Part shown: positions 18,028 through 27,159 of the stretch, in pieces
Layout of the letters: every line of letters begins with the position of its first letter
Numbering within the stretch: position 1 is the first letter of the stretch
Source of the DNA: Bacillus sp. Xin1
GTDB taxonomy: Bacteria > Bacillota > Bacilli > Bacillales > Bacillaceae_G
Assembly (NCBI RefSeq): GCF_013314535.1
Contig: NZ_JABUAE010000022.1
Coordinates: 1 to 64,000 of the forward strand
Reading direction: 5' to 3'
DNA length: 64,000 nt
Translations under genes and position numbers: made by a program
The notes under the pieces: model-generated
Database searches by the model: none
Told to the model about the DNA's origin: nothing
The model's input: the letters and a program-made list of their open reading frames with translations, nothing else

Positions 18028-19602
18028 TTATTTAAATATTAGCCGTAACCTTCCCATTTGCTGCAATTGTCCAACCAATGCGACACATAGTAATAAAATA
18101 GATAGCGTAATATACATAATCACATATGATGTTGATATTCCTAAAAAATCTACATATGGAAGATGATTCACTGGCCCTAAATACCATAAAAGCATATACA
18201 CCACTTCAAACAATTTACGTGTCCTACTCCATACTCCAAATGCTAAGGCTAGCGTTGGAATAAATACTATACCGCTAAGCCAAGAAAGCAAGAACGAAAT
18301 ATCTTCAATTAATATAAATTGAATGATAACACCACTAGAGATAATAAAACCCACTATAATACCTGAAATCCATGTTGCAAAAAACTTATAAAATGGAGAA
18401 CAACTCGACATAATAATTTGATCCGTACCGTAGTATGTTTCTCTCGTCATCATCTGTGACCAAATTGCAATGGGCCAAATTAGAATGAGAGATATCCACT
18501 CTCTTGCTATATGTACTGGGCATATCAAGCCAAATGCTATAAACCCAGCTGCAAGAACGTACCACCAAACTGTAAAGCCTTTTAACATAATAGATAACTC
18601 CGCTTTGATTAATAGAAACATGTTTATTCCTCTTGTCTTCTTAATCGTAGTAAATATAAAATTGTTCAAATTTTTCTCATTCACAATGGCAGACTGATAT
18701 TTCTTCTCAAACTCTTCTTCCTTTTCCTTCACTTTAGAGCATGTACGAAATCTATTAAAAATAAGAGAAGTGATCCAAATGAATAAAAGCGCCACCCCAA
18801 GCCAAGTCAAGCTTACGACAAATATTCCAGGATTCCAATCTACTCCATTCCAATCAAATGTTCGTATCGTTCCCTCAACAGGGTTATATCCAAATCCTCC
18901 CCCGCCATTTTCTTTTAAAAATCCATACTCGCTAACCGCATCATGTATCATATCTGAACGGATCATTCCTAAACCAAATACATCTAAATAACGATTTGGT
19001 ACTTCAAAAGACAAAATCGCTAATAACACCCATAAGAAAAAGAATACGATATTACCGATTACACCATTCAAACCAGGAAATACATCAAAAAAGGTTGTTA
19101 ACGCAGCAAGAAGCAGAAGTGAAGGAAACACAATATAAATAAGGGGGTACAAATAACCACCTAATTGAAATGAAAGATCTTCTCCACGTATAAATTGCAT
19201 TGCGATAAAAGCAACAATTAATACCATCTCAATCACTACTAATACAATAAAATTAGAAATTGTTTTCCTAAAAATATATCGAAAATTGCTTATCGGTGAA
19301 GCAGCAATTAATTCCCCGACACCTAATCGCTGCTCGTCTGAAATTTGGCTCCTTAATACATAAAAGCCGAGTAACCAAATAAATAAAGCAGATGTCATCG
19401 CCCCCATACCACCAAGCCAATTTGAATTATAAATCCCCCTCACTCCGCCAAGATAAAATACTTCATATCCCGCTGAGGCTGCCGGTACACAGGCATATCC
19501 AAAAAGAATCGTTACACCGATTACAATTAAAAATGAATAACTTCTCATTTGTTTTCTAACATCATTTTTAATAACGTAAAATAGATTATATACATTGTTC
19601 AA
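18028..19602 (-). CDS. ABC transporter permease (two fused six-helix halves)
   Basis: A 524-aa membrane protein with about twelve hydrophobic segments. Two ABC-2-like permease halves are joined by a charged linker near residues 280-320. The TTG at 19602 has GGGAGG 8 nt upstream and overlaps the end of the ATPase gene by 17 nt; an upstream in-frame start at 19644 has no such site. The ERLGVGELIAASPISNFRYIFRKT stretch is typical of exporters. Substrate unknown. It is followed by a broken DUF4097 lipoprotein gene. Confidence 0.8.
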   Translation of the reverse strand: MNNVYNLFYVIKNDVRKQMRSYSFLIVIGVTILFGYACVPAASAGYEVFYLGGVRGIYNSNWLGGMGAMTSALFIWLLGFYVLRSQISDEQRLGVGELIAASPISNFRYIFRKTISNFIVLVVIEMVLIVAFIAMQFIRGEDLSFQLGGYLYPLIYIVFPSLLLLAALTTFFDVFPGLNGVIGNIVFFFLWVLLAILSFEVPNRYLDVFGLGMIRSDMIHDAVSEYGFLKENGGGGFGYNPVEGTIRTFDWNGVDWNPGIFVVSLTWLGVALLFIWITSLIFNRFRTCSKVKEKEEEFEKKYQSAIVNEKNLNNFIFTTIKKTRGINMFLLIKAELSIMLKGFTVWWYVLAAGFIAFGLICPVHIAREWISLILIWPIAIWSQMMTRETYYGTDQIIMSSCSPFYKFFATWISGIIVGFIISSGVIIQFILIEDISFLLSWLSGIVFIPTLALAFGVWSRTRKLFEVVYMLLWYLGPVNHLPYVDFLGISTSYVIMYITLSILLLCVALVGQLQQMGRLRLIFK

Positions 19603-20476
19603 TTCGGGTTCCTCCCTTCGCAGAAACATAATACAAATAAGCATCTTCTAAAGAAGCTGGGATCATACGTGCCGCCTTACTAGGAGCATGAACCGAAATA
19701 ATCCGAGCATGAATGCCATCAGTCCGATGAACAGCACCACTTACTATATATTTCTTTTGAACATGGTGTAGTTCTGAAGCTGGGATCACCTCTTCCCAAA
19801 CTTTTCCCTCGACACGTTTTAATAATTGTTCAGGTTCCATATGAGCTAATACATTTCCTTTTGATAGTAAAGCAATATTCGTTGCACTAGATTCAATATC
19901 TGTTACAATATGCGTTGATAAAATAACAATTCTATCTGCAGAAAGAGTTGACAATAAATTTCGAAATCTAATTCTTTCTTCAGGATCCAATCCTACTGTT
20001 GGCTCATCTACAATTAATAGTTTGGGATCATTTAATAAAGCTTGTGCAATGCCAACTCTTTGTCGCATTCCTCCAGAGTAGTTACCTAATAGTCGTTTTC
20101 TATCATTCGTTAAATTCAGTGCTTCAAGTAGTTCATTAATTCGCTTTTTTAAAGAGTTCATGGCTAAACCTTTCATCGCTGCGATATACTCTAAAAACTC
20201 AACCGCATTCATATTTGGATATACCCCAAAATCTTGTGGTAAATAACCAAGCTGTGAACGTAACAACCTTGGTTTCTTTTGAATGTTTCCCCCATTCCAT
20301 ATCACACTACCATTCGTCGGTTGTTCAATTGTTGCTAATATACGCATAAGAGTAGATTTCCCTGCCCCATTTGGTCCTAAAAGCCCTAATACACCAGGCT
20401 TTACATGTAAACTACAATCATTCAACGCTACTTTCCCGCCGTACCGTTTCGTTACATGATCAATTATTAATTCCAT
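19586..20476 (-). CDS. ABC transporter ATP-binding protein
   Basis: A 296-aa ATPase with Walker A (GPNGAGKST), Q-loop (LGYLPQDFGVYPNM), signature YSGGMRQRV, Walker B (LLIVDEPTVGLD) and switch His (STHIV). This is the CcmA/YxlF-type subfamily, which pairs with ABC-2 exporters. It is the first gene of a three-gene unit with the permease and a DUF4097 lipoprotein. Drug or peptide export is plausible; the substrate is not known. Confidence 0.88.
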   Translation of the reverse strand: MELIIDHVTKRYGGKVALNDCSLHVKPGVLGLLGPNGAGKSTLMRILATIEQPTNGSVIWNGGNIQKKPRLLRSQLGYLPQDFGVYPNMNAVEFLEYIAAMKGLAMNSLKKRINELLEALNLTNDRKRLLGNYSGGMRQRVGIAQALLNDPKLLIVDEPTVGLDPEERIRFRNLLSTLSADRIVILSTHIVTDIESSATNIALLSKGNVLAHMEPEQLLKRVEGKVWEEVIPASELHHVQKKYIVSGAVHRTDGIHARIISVHAPSKAARMIPASLEDAYLYYVSAKGGTRIEQCI

Positions 20477-20595
20477 TCCTGTTTCCCCCTCACCTTATGA
20501 AATAAGTGCAAGTTTTTTCACTTACGTTTTCTTATTTTCATTGTAGGTGGTGAAAGTAAAATCTAAGTAAAATCTAGAGAAAATCATCTTAAAAT

Positions 20596-20746
20596 ATACA
20601 TTGAAACTTAAATCATTGGGAATATTCTTCATCCCCTACTAATTATCAGCCCGTACTAACCCGGACTTTATTGTCTGGTCACCTCTCACCTCATTTTTTT
20701 CACTGAATTACGAGGTAGGAGTTTTACTGTTAGTTTATATGAGATA
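20596..20746 (-). repeat. bcr1-type repeat, full-length divergent copy
   Basis: Read on the minus strand it aligns end to end with the copy at 33081-33236: a shared GAAGAAT/GATGAAG-containing core, GGGCTGATAATTAG-like middle and the terminal AAGTTTCAATG. It has many substitutions, so it is an old copy. It lies upstream of the ABC operon. The name bcr1 rests on my memory of the B. cereus group repeat. Confidence 0.6.
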
Positions 20747-20773
20747 AAACTTCTAAAACTCAATGTACGTTCT

Positions 20774-20826
20774 AAAAAAAGATTCCGAAACAGATTATTT
20801 TTGACTCTGTTTCGGAATCTTTTTTC
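20774..20826. terminator. Strong bidirectional terminator
   Basis: AAAAAAAGATTCCGAAACAGA (20774-20794) pairs with TCTGTTTCGGAATCTTTTTT (20806-20825). It would stop transcription from the right (methyltransferase side) and from the left. Confidence 0.9.
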
Positions 20827-21033
20827 ACACCTTATTCCTTTCGACAATAATTCTTAAAACCTAAAATATAGAATGTAATAACAAAACTACTAACAACCAA
20901 AACATTCCTATTTTTCCCTCTACAAAACTCTTTTCAATTATAGAATAACATGCTGTGATGATACCTATTGAAATATATGCCAAATTAATGATTTAATCTG
21001 TTCCTACATACATATTTCCCTTATGTTTTTCAT
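20825..21033 (-). pseudogene. Remnant of a small membrane protein gene
   Basis: On the minus strand an ATG at 21033, with AGGTGATT before it, opens MKNIREICM and then hits TAG. A downstream frame reads AYISIGIITACYSIIEK and FWLLVVLLLHSIF before another stop, then VLRIIVERNKV. At least one indel and one nonsense change are needed to join the pieces. Two hydrophobic segments are visible. The family is unknown. Confidence 0.35.
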
Positions 21034-21125
21034 GGTATTTAATCACCTATATAATAAAGTAAATCTTTAATCAATAGGAATTTACCGCCCATTAATGTAT
21101 AATAAAGTACAAACATCAAACAAAT

Positions 21126-23141
21126 TTATATTTTCTCAAATACAAGCAAACATGTACTATTTGGCAATGCTATTTGTTCACCTTGCTCATCAAATAATGT
21201 AACTTTCGATGATAAATGTTCTATATAGCCTTCTAAAAGGTACTGCTTTGCTTCGATTACTTTTACATTCTCTGAACCTACAACATTCTCTACAAAGTCA
21301 ATATACTCTTGAAGGGTAAATACACCAAATTGTTCCTGTACTTCATGTGGGTATGCTTCCTCCCCCCACGTATACGTATATAAGAATTCCATTGCATCGT
21401 TAACCGGCATCCTTACTTGATCCACGTCTAATGTATTAACTTGAATTTGTCTTCCTTTAAAATCACGTTGATAGTTTTTTAAGAAAGGCATTGCGGCTTC
21501 ATCATGAAACTGCAATTCACACCATCCTTCACCTTCTGTTTTTACTCCATCACGAATAATCCAACGTCCCCCAGGAGTCAATATTTGAAATACACTCTTC
21601 ACTAAACGTTCCATTGTTGCAATATTAAACTTCTTACCTTCTGTTTCTCCATAAGAAAAGATTTCATGATTCACTGAGCCACAATGAACTGTAGAAATAC
21701 TTTCCGGATGAAATGTTTCTGCAAGATGTAAAGCATCGCCTAGTTTAACTTCCCAGTCGTAGCCTTTTTCGTATTTATCATTTGTTAACTTTTCAATTAC
21801 ATTTCGTGACAAATCTACACCAATAACCGATTTATCCGGATAAACTTCTTTAAATTTATTCATCATTGCGCCCCCACCGGGACCAATTTCTACTATTATA
21901 TCTCCTACTACATATGGAAGAACCGCAACTTTATCATCTACACTCCCATTCATATGCGAAAGATATTCGTCCTCATTTTCCAACCGATCAAAAACATCCC
22001 GGCGTAAGCCAAATATTTCACATAACATCATGACTGCTTGTTCATAATGAGCATTATTTTCTTTTTTACAAGCTAAACAAAACTCGATGAGTGTTTTTCC
22101 AACTTCACTTGTTCCAAAACCAATTGTTAATACATTTTCAGTTTCCTTTAATTCAGGATACATTTCTGATTGAAGAGTTTGAGTCATATTTAACAATTCT
22201 ACTATTGATACACTTCGCAATACTTTTTCAATTGCTCGTTTCGTATAAATATTTAAGTATTTTTCCCCCTCTCTCTCATAATACAATGCGTCCATAAGAG
22301 GCTGAAAACTGATATGATCTACATTCTTCTCAGTAATACGTTGGTAGGCTAATGCAAATACTTTCACGAACTCTTCAAAACTAAAATGAGTTAATGCTGC
22401 TTCTACATACCAAAGGTCATAATTAAATACAACTGTAAACATTTCTTCTAACCTATCATTCATAATTGAATCATATTCTTGAACAAAATATGTATGATTA
22501 GGTGAAGCATTCGTACGTAACCGCCGAATTCGTTCCTTTACACTATATTCAATCAGTTCTCCAGAAAGTATTTGTTCAATACGTTCATATACCTCTCCTT
22601 TTACTCTTGTCCATAACTTATCCGATACCCCAGTAATAATACATTCATTTAAAACACGAAGCACATCACGCAGTTCATCTTTTTGAATCACACCTTGCTT
22701 CCATAATCTTACCAATTCGTCATGAGAATTCATGGATACTTCTCCTCGTAATACTTGCCCTATTAATCCATGTGTACGAATAAGTGTAAACGTTACATCA
22801 TCATATGGAAAATAGCGTCTATAAATATAAGCTGAATCTTCATTATGTGCTAAAAACGATACCCCCAAATCCTTCCACTTCTTGCGCTGCGTTACAGAAC
22901 CACACTTTGATACTTCACTCCAGCACAATACAGTTTCTACACGAGCACGAATACCATATGAAACATTCATTTTTTCTAAATGCCTTAGCGTCCGTTCCAC
23001 ATACTCTAATACACTCCGGTAATTTCTTTCTATACTTACTGTCCCATATTCTTCTAATAAAAACCCTAACCATATATTTGCTTCTTTCGTATATATGTTT
23101 CCGTTTCTTGCTTCTTCTATTGCATGTAAACTATGTAGCAT
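21126..23141 (-). CDS. Large SAM-dependent methyltransferase with an uncharacterised N-terminal region
   Basis: A 671-aa soluble protein. Residues 1-400 form a helix-rich region I cannot assign. Residues 405-620 hold a class I methyltransferase fold: motif I VVGDIIVEIGPGGG (411-424), the acidic end of beta-2 in VIGVDLS (Asp443), a GDALHL stretch and a TPGGRWIIRDG post-motif typical of Methyltransf_25-like domains. The target is unknown. The gene is monocistronic, with GGGGAG before the ATG. No neighbour explains its job. Ordinary small-molecule methyltransferases have 200-300 aa, so the N-terminal 400 residues probably define the substrate. Confidence 0.7.
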   Translation of the reverse strand: MLHSLHAIEEARNGNIYTKEANIWLGFLLEEYGTVSIERNYRSVLEYVERTLRHLEKMNVSYGIRARVETVLCWSEVSKCGSVTQRKKWKDLGVSFLAHNEDSAYIYRRYFPYDDVTFTLIRTHGLIGQVLRGEVSMNSHDELVRLWKQGVIQKDELRDVLRVLNECIITGVSDKLWTRVKGEVYERIEQILSGELIEYSVKERIRRLRTNASPNHTYFVQEYDSIMNDRLEEMFTVVFNYDLWYVEAALTHFSFEEFVKVFALAYQRITEKNVDHISFQPLMDALYYEREGEKYLNIYTKRAIEKVLRSVSIVELLNMTQTLQSEMYPELKETENVLTIGFGTSEVGKTLIEFCLACKKENNAHYEQAVMMLCEIFGLRRDVFDRLENEDEYLSHMNGSVDDKVAVLPYVVGDIIVEIGPGGGAMMNKFKEVYPDKSVIGVDLSRNVIEKLTNDKYEKGYDWEVKLGDALHLAETFHPESISTVHCGSVNHEIFSYGETEGKKFNIATMERLVKSVFQILTPGGRWIIRDGVKTEGEGWCELQFHDEAAMPFLKNYQRDFKGRQIQVNTLDVDQVRMPVNDAMEFLYTYTWGEEAYPHEVQEQFGVFTLQEYIDFVENVVGSENVKVIEAKQYLLEGYIEHLSSKVTLFDEQGEQIALPNSTCLLVFEKI

Positions 23142-23320
23142 ACTCTTCTCCCCTTTTGGTTACTCAATGCACATTCTGTCAGAGACATCTATAAAGCAAA
23201 TGCGTAATCTGCACCCTAATAGACTCATGATTCCATACATGTTATTTCAAACTTCAGTCTAGCATACAATAGCTGTTATTTCTTTTGATCATGTACGGTA
23301 TTCCAATTTACGAAACGTAA

Positions 23321-23409
23321 AAAAACATCCAAAAATATCATGTGTCTCTTTTCTTCTGCTTTATCTTCAACAGAAAAAGATAACCTTTGATATTTCGGAT
23401 GCTTTTTTG
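23321..23409. terminator. Long bidirectional terminator between methyltransferase and asnA
   Basis: ACATCCAAAAATATCA (23325-23340) and TGATATTTCGGATGC (23388-23402) form an outer stem. CTTTTCTTCTG and CAGAAAAAG can form an inner one. A and T tracts flank it. It would terminate asnA on the minus strand. Confidence 0.65.
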
Positions 23410-23516
23410 AAGAACTTCACACTTCAAAACCATTAAAAAGGTAAAGCGAATTTAAATCATTCTTTTTGTAGACTTACAAATCGTCATGTTCAAAAAATAA
23501 TTCAATTCATTTTTCA

Positions 23517-24500
23517 TTAAAATAAATGAATGTTTTCCTTCTTACATGCCTCACGCATTTCATCAGGCCATACAGAAGATTGAACTTCACCGATATGCGC
23601 TTTACGTAAGAAGTACATGCACATTCTTGATTGCCCAATACCACCACCAATTGTAAGTGGAAGTATGTCTTCTAAAATACCTTTATGGAAATCGTAATCA
23701 CGTTTGAAATCTTCACCTTTCTTTGTTAACTGCTCATCAAGTGATTTACTATCAACACGAATCCCCATTGATGATAATTCAAATGAAGATTGTAGTACTG
23801 GATGCCAGAATAAGATGTCCCCGTTTAATTTCCAATCATCGTAGTCAGATGCGCGTCCATCATGTTTTTCACCAGAGCGAAGTGCATCACCAATTCCGAT
23901 AATAAAGACTGCACCGTGCTCCTTCGCAATGGCATGCTCACGATCTTTCGGTGTTAACTCTGGATATTTATCTTCTAATTCTTGAGACGTAACAAATACG
24001 ATATCTTCTGGTAAATACTTTCCAAGGAACGGGTATTTTTCAAACAAATAATCTTCTAAATCTTTGAATATTCCATAAATTGTTCGTACTGTTTCTTGTA
24101 GGTAATCCACTGTACGCCATTCCTTTTGAATGATTTTTTCCCAATCCCATTGGTCAACATAAATCGAATGCGTTGCATCAAGTTCCTCATCACGGCGAAT
24201 CGCGTTCATGTTTGTATATAACCCTTCACCAACTTCGTAACCATATTCATGCAGTGCAAGTCGTTTCCATTTCGATAGTGAATGAACAATTTCTAATTCT
24301 TCTCCCGAATGAAGCATATCAAATTCAATTGGACGTTCTACACCGTTTAGGTGATCGTTTAGACCTGATTCTTTCGTTACGAATAGTGGTGCAGATACGC
24401 GGAATAGTCCAAGACGTTTTGCTAATTGATCCTCAAAAAATGTTTTAACTTCCTTAATTGCGATTTGTGTCTCTCTTACTGTCATTAATGATTGATACAT
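23517..24500 (-). CDS. asnA: Aspartate--ammonia ligase (asparagine synthetase A)
   Basis: Makes asparagine from aspartate, ammonia and ATP through aspartyl-AMP. The 327-aa length and the sequence match AsnA, a class II aminoacyl-tRNA-synthetase-like fold: [24 protein letters not shown] near residue 31, [10 protein letters not shown] near 116 and the C-terminal [29 protein letters not shown] precedes the ATG. It is controlled by the T-box leader directly upstream. Confidence 0.96.
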   Translation of the reverse strand: MYQSLMTVRETQIAIKEVKTFFEDQLAKRLGLFRVSAPLFVTKESGLNDHLNGVERPIEFDMLHSGEELEIVHSLSKWKRLALHEYGYEVGEGLYTNMNAIRRDEELDATHSIYVDQWDWEKIIQKEWRTVDYLQETVRTIYGIFKDLEDYLFEKYPFLGKYLPEDIVFVTSQELEDKYPELTPKDREHAIAKEHGAVFIIGIGDALRSGEKHDGRASDYDDWKLNGDILFWHPVLQSSFELSSMGIRVDSKSLDEQLTKKGEDFKRDYDFHKGILEDILPLTIGGGIGQSRMCMYFLRKAHIGEVQSSVWPDEMREACKKENIHLF

Positions 24501-24544
24501 GTTAGTTTCCTCCTAAAATGTTTGGATGTAGTGAAAAGAAGCCA

Positions 24545-24592
24545 ACAAAAAAAGCCCTTCTTTCCCAAAAAAACTGGGACGAAAGACTTTGG
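24545..24592 (-). terminator. Regulated terminator of the asnA T-box
   Basis: AGTCTTTC-GTCCCA pairs with TGGGA-AAGAAGGGCT on the minus strand, followed by seven Ts. It lies between the T-box sequence and the asnA ribosome binding site, the usual place. Confidence 0.8.
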
Positions 24593-24860
24593 TTCCGCGG
24601 TACCACCCAAATTAGCAACAGAGGTTGCTCACTTATTCAGTACGGAGATTAGAGAAATCTCGATACTGTTCTTCTTGTAACGGCGAAGTTCCCGGCTAAG
24701 TCTACTTTCCCCTAAAGGATTTCGGTTAGCGACTCCAGGAGGTTCTTCATAACAGGCTTCGTATCAGGCTCACACCACCCCTGACTCGCTTTGACTACGT
24801 CCTACTACTACTCGTCCTTTCACAGTCGTTTTGTTGTCACATCTCTGAAACATTTTATTA
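24545..24860 (-). ncRNA. T-box leader of asnA
   Basis: Read on the minus strand it has the T-box sequence TTTGGGTGGTACCGCGG (24596-24612), Stem I elements (AGTAGTAGGACG, GGGGTGGTGTGAGCC) and a candidate specifier AAC (Asn) at 24742-24744 in ATGAAGAACC. Uncharged tRNA-Asn should favour the anti-terminator and allow asnA transcription. The specifier position is my best reading, not a folded model. Confidence 0.92.
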
Positions 24861-24866
24861 ATGAAT

Positions 24867-24894
24867 ATTCTATACAAAAAAATAAGAAAGTCAA
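24867..24894 (-). promoter_or_regulatory. asnA promoter
   Basis: TTGACT (24889-24894) and TAGAAT (24867-24872) on the minus strand are separated by 16 nt, just ahead of the T-box leader. Confidence 0.6.
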
Positions 24895-25186
24895 CAAAAA
24901 TTTAAAAATATTTTTCAATTCTTTATTTTATTTCTTTATCGATTCTTTAAAACCTTATGAGAGTTATCGCTTCTTTTGTGGCTTCGCTCCGAAAAACACT
25001 TTACCTAAAGTAGCCATCATATACTATGACAAGAAGGGTAAGCGTTCGAAAAATAGAATCCATTGTATTTCTCATCATTTTCAGTTCCTTTGTACTTCTT
25101 TTCATATGTATAACGTTCTACAATTTGAATAGATCTATGCAAATTTCGATAATGATTTCATAATACATCAAATTACTGCCGATTTT

Positions 25187-25242
25187 ATGATATACTATAT
25201 CATTCAGTTGTTTGTTCTGATTCATAACGAATAGGAACAAAC
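25187..25242. promoter_or_regulatory. Two palindromes upstream of the DUF3934 gene
   Basis: ATGATATACTATATCAT (25187-25203) is a perfect odd palindrome. It is followed by TGTTTGTTC (25208-25216) and GAACAAACA (25234-25242), a perfect 9-bp inverted repeat. They lie 85-140 nt before the tiny basic-protein gene. Operator function is inferred. Confidence 0.4.
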
Positions 25243-25325
25243 ATAGTCATAGCTCGAGATTATGTTTCAAAGACATTGACTGCTATCAAAGTAGATTTTT
25301 TATAGAATAGTAACGGAGTGATAAT

Positions 25326-25460
25326 ATGAGTAAAACAAAAGCAAAGGCTAAGAAAGGTACCGGTCAAGGAACAGGAAGTAAAGGCTGGAACCGTTGGCAA
25401 TCTAGTGCTAAGAAAAAGAAAAATGCGAAACCTTATAAAAGTAAAGGTACAAAAAAATAA
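25326..25460 (+). CDS. Small basic protein, DUF3934-like
   Basis: A 44-aa protein starting MSKTKAKAKKGTGQGTGSKG and ending KPYKSKGTKK, with a single WNRWQ patch. GGAGTGAT lies just before the ATG. Composition is extremely Lys- and Gly-rich, which suggests nucleic-acid or ribosome binding. I believe it matches DUF3934, a Bacillus family of about 40 aa of unknown function. It lies near asnA but is divergent from it. Confidence 0.75.
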   Translation: MSKTKAKAKKGTGQGTGSKGWNRWQSSAKKKKNAKPYKSKGTKK

Positions 25461-25599
25461 CTAAAAACCCTCGTGAAAAGTAAGTGTAAATCATATTTCT
25501 GAAATACAGCCTGGGTTTAACTCTACGTATAATTTAATTACAAAAAAGACCATTACTTTAAAATAAAGTTTTTTCAAAAGTACCTATAAATCATATTTA

Positions 25600-25641
25600 T
25601 GCAAAAAGCTGCTTCGTATTTAACAAGCAGCTTTTTGCATT
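25600..25641 (+). terminator. Perfect hairpin after the DUF3934 gene
   Basis: GCAAAAAGCTGCTT (25601-25614) and AAGCAGCTTTTTGC (25625-25638) are perfect complements around a 10-nt loop. The T run is inside the stem, so termination strength is uncertain. Confidence 0.6.
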
Positions 25642-25689
25642 TCATCCTTCTTTTTCTGTAACTGGTTTCATATATTTGACGTTCCACAT

Positions 25690-25726
25690 TGAAATCGCTT
25701 ACGTAATCGTTTTCATCCTATACAAT
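25690..25726 (+). promoter_or_regulatory. Tandem cre-like sites over the promoter of the YhjX-like transporter
   Basis: TGAAATCGCTTACG (25690-25703) and CGTAATCGTTTTCA (25702-25715) each match the CcpA consensus TGWAANCGNTNWCA at 13 of 14 positions and overlap by 2 nt. They sit directly ahead of a TACAAT -10 box (25721-25726), across the -35 region. CcpA repression during growth on sugars is expected. Confidence 0.65.
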
Positions 25727-25757
25727 AAAGCTATCAAATCTTAAAGAGGTGGCAAAA

Positions 25758-25871
25758 ATGAGTGCAAAAAAAGCATACGATTTTCTAGCATGTTGTATGG
25801 TGGTTAAATCAAACGTCGATAGACGATTATGGAATAGAATTGAAACAAAGAGAGAGGGCGGGATAGTATGA
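25758..25871 (+). CDS. 37-aa peptide, translationally coupled to the transporter
   Basis: ATG 25758 follows AGAGGTGG with good spacing. The frame gives 37 codons (MSAKKAYDFLACC to KREGGIV) and ends in TGA that overlaps the transporter ATG (ATGA, 25868-25871). The four-base overlap and the good ribosome binding site argue for real translation. Two adjacent cysteines are present. Function unknown; it may be a leader peptide or a small partner of the transporter. Confidence 0.6.
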   Translation: MSAKKAYDFLACCMVVKSNVDRRLWNRIETKREGGIV

Positions 25872-27070
25872 AAAAATCACCTACTAATCCATGGCTTATT
25901 GTCCTCGGTACAGTCATTGTACAAATGGGACTTGGAACGATATATACATGGAGCTTATTCAATCAGCCTTTAGTGAGTAAATACGGATGGAGTCTTAACG
26001 CTGTTGCTATAACCTTCTCAATCACTAGCCTTTCTTTAGCATTTTCAACCTTATTTGCGAGTAAATTACAAGAAAAATGGGGACTTCGCAAACTCATTAT
26101 GATATCTGGATTAGCACTAGGAATTGGATTAATACTTAGTTCACAAGCTTCCTCATTACTAATGCTTTATGTACTAGCAGGAGTTGTTGTAGGTTATGCA
26201 GATGGTACAGCTTATATTACTTCACTATCCAATTTAATAAAATGGTTTCCAGGGCGTAAAGGTTTAATTGCTGGTATATCTGTCTCTGCATATGGTACGG
26301 GTAGCCTAATATTTAAATACATTAACGCAAAGTTGATTGATTCAGTTGGTGTATCGCAAGCGTTTATATACTGGGGTTTAATTGTTACAGCTATGATAGT
26401 AATTGGTGCTTGTTTGATCCATCAAGCAGCTGAACAAAATACGGCTCATGAAACAAATAGTCAAGACTATACAAAAAAAGAAATGCTGCGCACAAAAGAA
26501 GTGTATCTGTTATTTATTATGCTATTTACATCATGTATGAGTGGCTTATACTTAATTGGCATGGTAAAAGACATCGGTGTTCAACTTGTAGGGCTTAGCG
26601 CAACAACAGCTGCCAATGCTGTCGCTATGGTTGCAATCTTTAATACAGCTGGTCGAATCATTCTGGGACCGTTATCAGATAAAATCGGTCGTTTAAAAAT
26701 TGTTACCGCAACATTTATCGTGATGGCTACATCTGTCTTCGTTCTCAGCTTTGTAGATTTAAATTATGGCATTTATTTCGTCTGTGTAGCAAGTGTTGCG
26801 TTTTGCTTCGGTGGAAATATCACTATTTTCCCAGCTATTGTTGGTGATTTCTTCGGTATGAAACACCATAGCAAAAACTACGGAATCGTGTATCAAGGCT
26901 TTGGTTTTGGAGCACTCGCAGGTTCCTTTATCGGTGCACTTTTAGGTGGATTCAAACCTACCTTCATGGTAATTGGCGTATTGTGTGTCGTTTCACTTAT
27001 TATCGCTATTTTCATTCAACCACCTAATCAGCAAAAAGAAACACAAGAAAATTATCGTAGTGCGGCGTAA
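25868..27070 (+). CDS. OFA-family MFS transporter, YhjX-like
   Basis: A 400-aa carrier of the oxalate/formate antiporter family with 12 membrane helices. Segments such as GLGTIYTWSLFNQPL, the loop SKLQEKWGLRKL and SNLIKWFPGRKGLIAGISVSAYG closely follow E. coli YhjX, a pyruvate-related transporter. Transport of pyruvate or a similar small carboxylate is inferred. It is coupled to a 37-aa ORF, lies under tandem cre-like sites, and ends at a strong terminator. Confidence 0.82.
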   Translation: MKKSPTNPWLIVLGTVIVQMGLGTIYTWSLFNQPLVSKYGWSLNAVAITFSITSLSLAFSTLFASKLQEKWGLRKLIMISGLALGIGLILSSQASSLLMLYVLAGVVVGYADGTAYITSLSNLIKWFPGRKGLIAGISVSAYGTGSLIFKYINAKLIDSVGVSQAFIYWGLIVTAMIVIGACLIHQAAEQNTAHETNSQDYTKKEMLRTKEVYLLFIMLFTSCMSGLYLIGMVKDIGVQLVGLSATTAANAVAMVAIFNTAGRIILGPLSDKIGRLKIVTATFIVMATSVFVLSFVDLNYGIYFVCVASVAFCFGGNITIFPAIVGDFFGMKHHSKNYGIVYQGFGFGALAGSFIGALLGGFKPTFMVIGVLCVVSLIIAIFIQPPNQQKETQENYRSAA

Positions 27071-27105
27071 GCATTCCGAATTTTCATTTCATGATACTTA
27101 CGTTC

Positions 27106-27156
27106 ATAATAAAAAAGCGATTCTTTCATCAATAAGAAAGAATCGCTTTTTTTACT
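27106..27156. terminator. Bidirectional terminator between transporter and helicase
   Basis: AAAAAAGCGATTCTTTC pairs perfectly with GAAAGAATCGCTTTTTT around an 8-nt loop. It serves both convergent genes. Confidence 0.92.
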
Positions 27157-27159
27157 ATG

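Noticed and set aside
24791-25132. 113-codon ORF upstream of asnA on the plus strand
   Set aside because: It starts in the T-box leader, antisense to it, and has no ribosome binding site or recognisable protein features.
25868-27070. Calling the transporter an oxalate/formate antiporter
   Set aside because: The family name is OFA, but the detailed match is to YhjX and no oxalate or formate genes are nearby.
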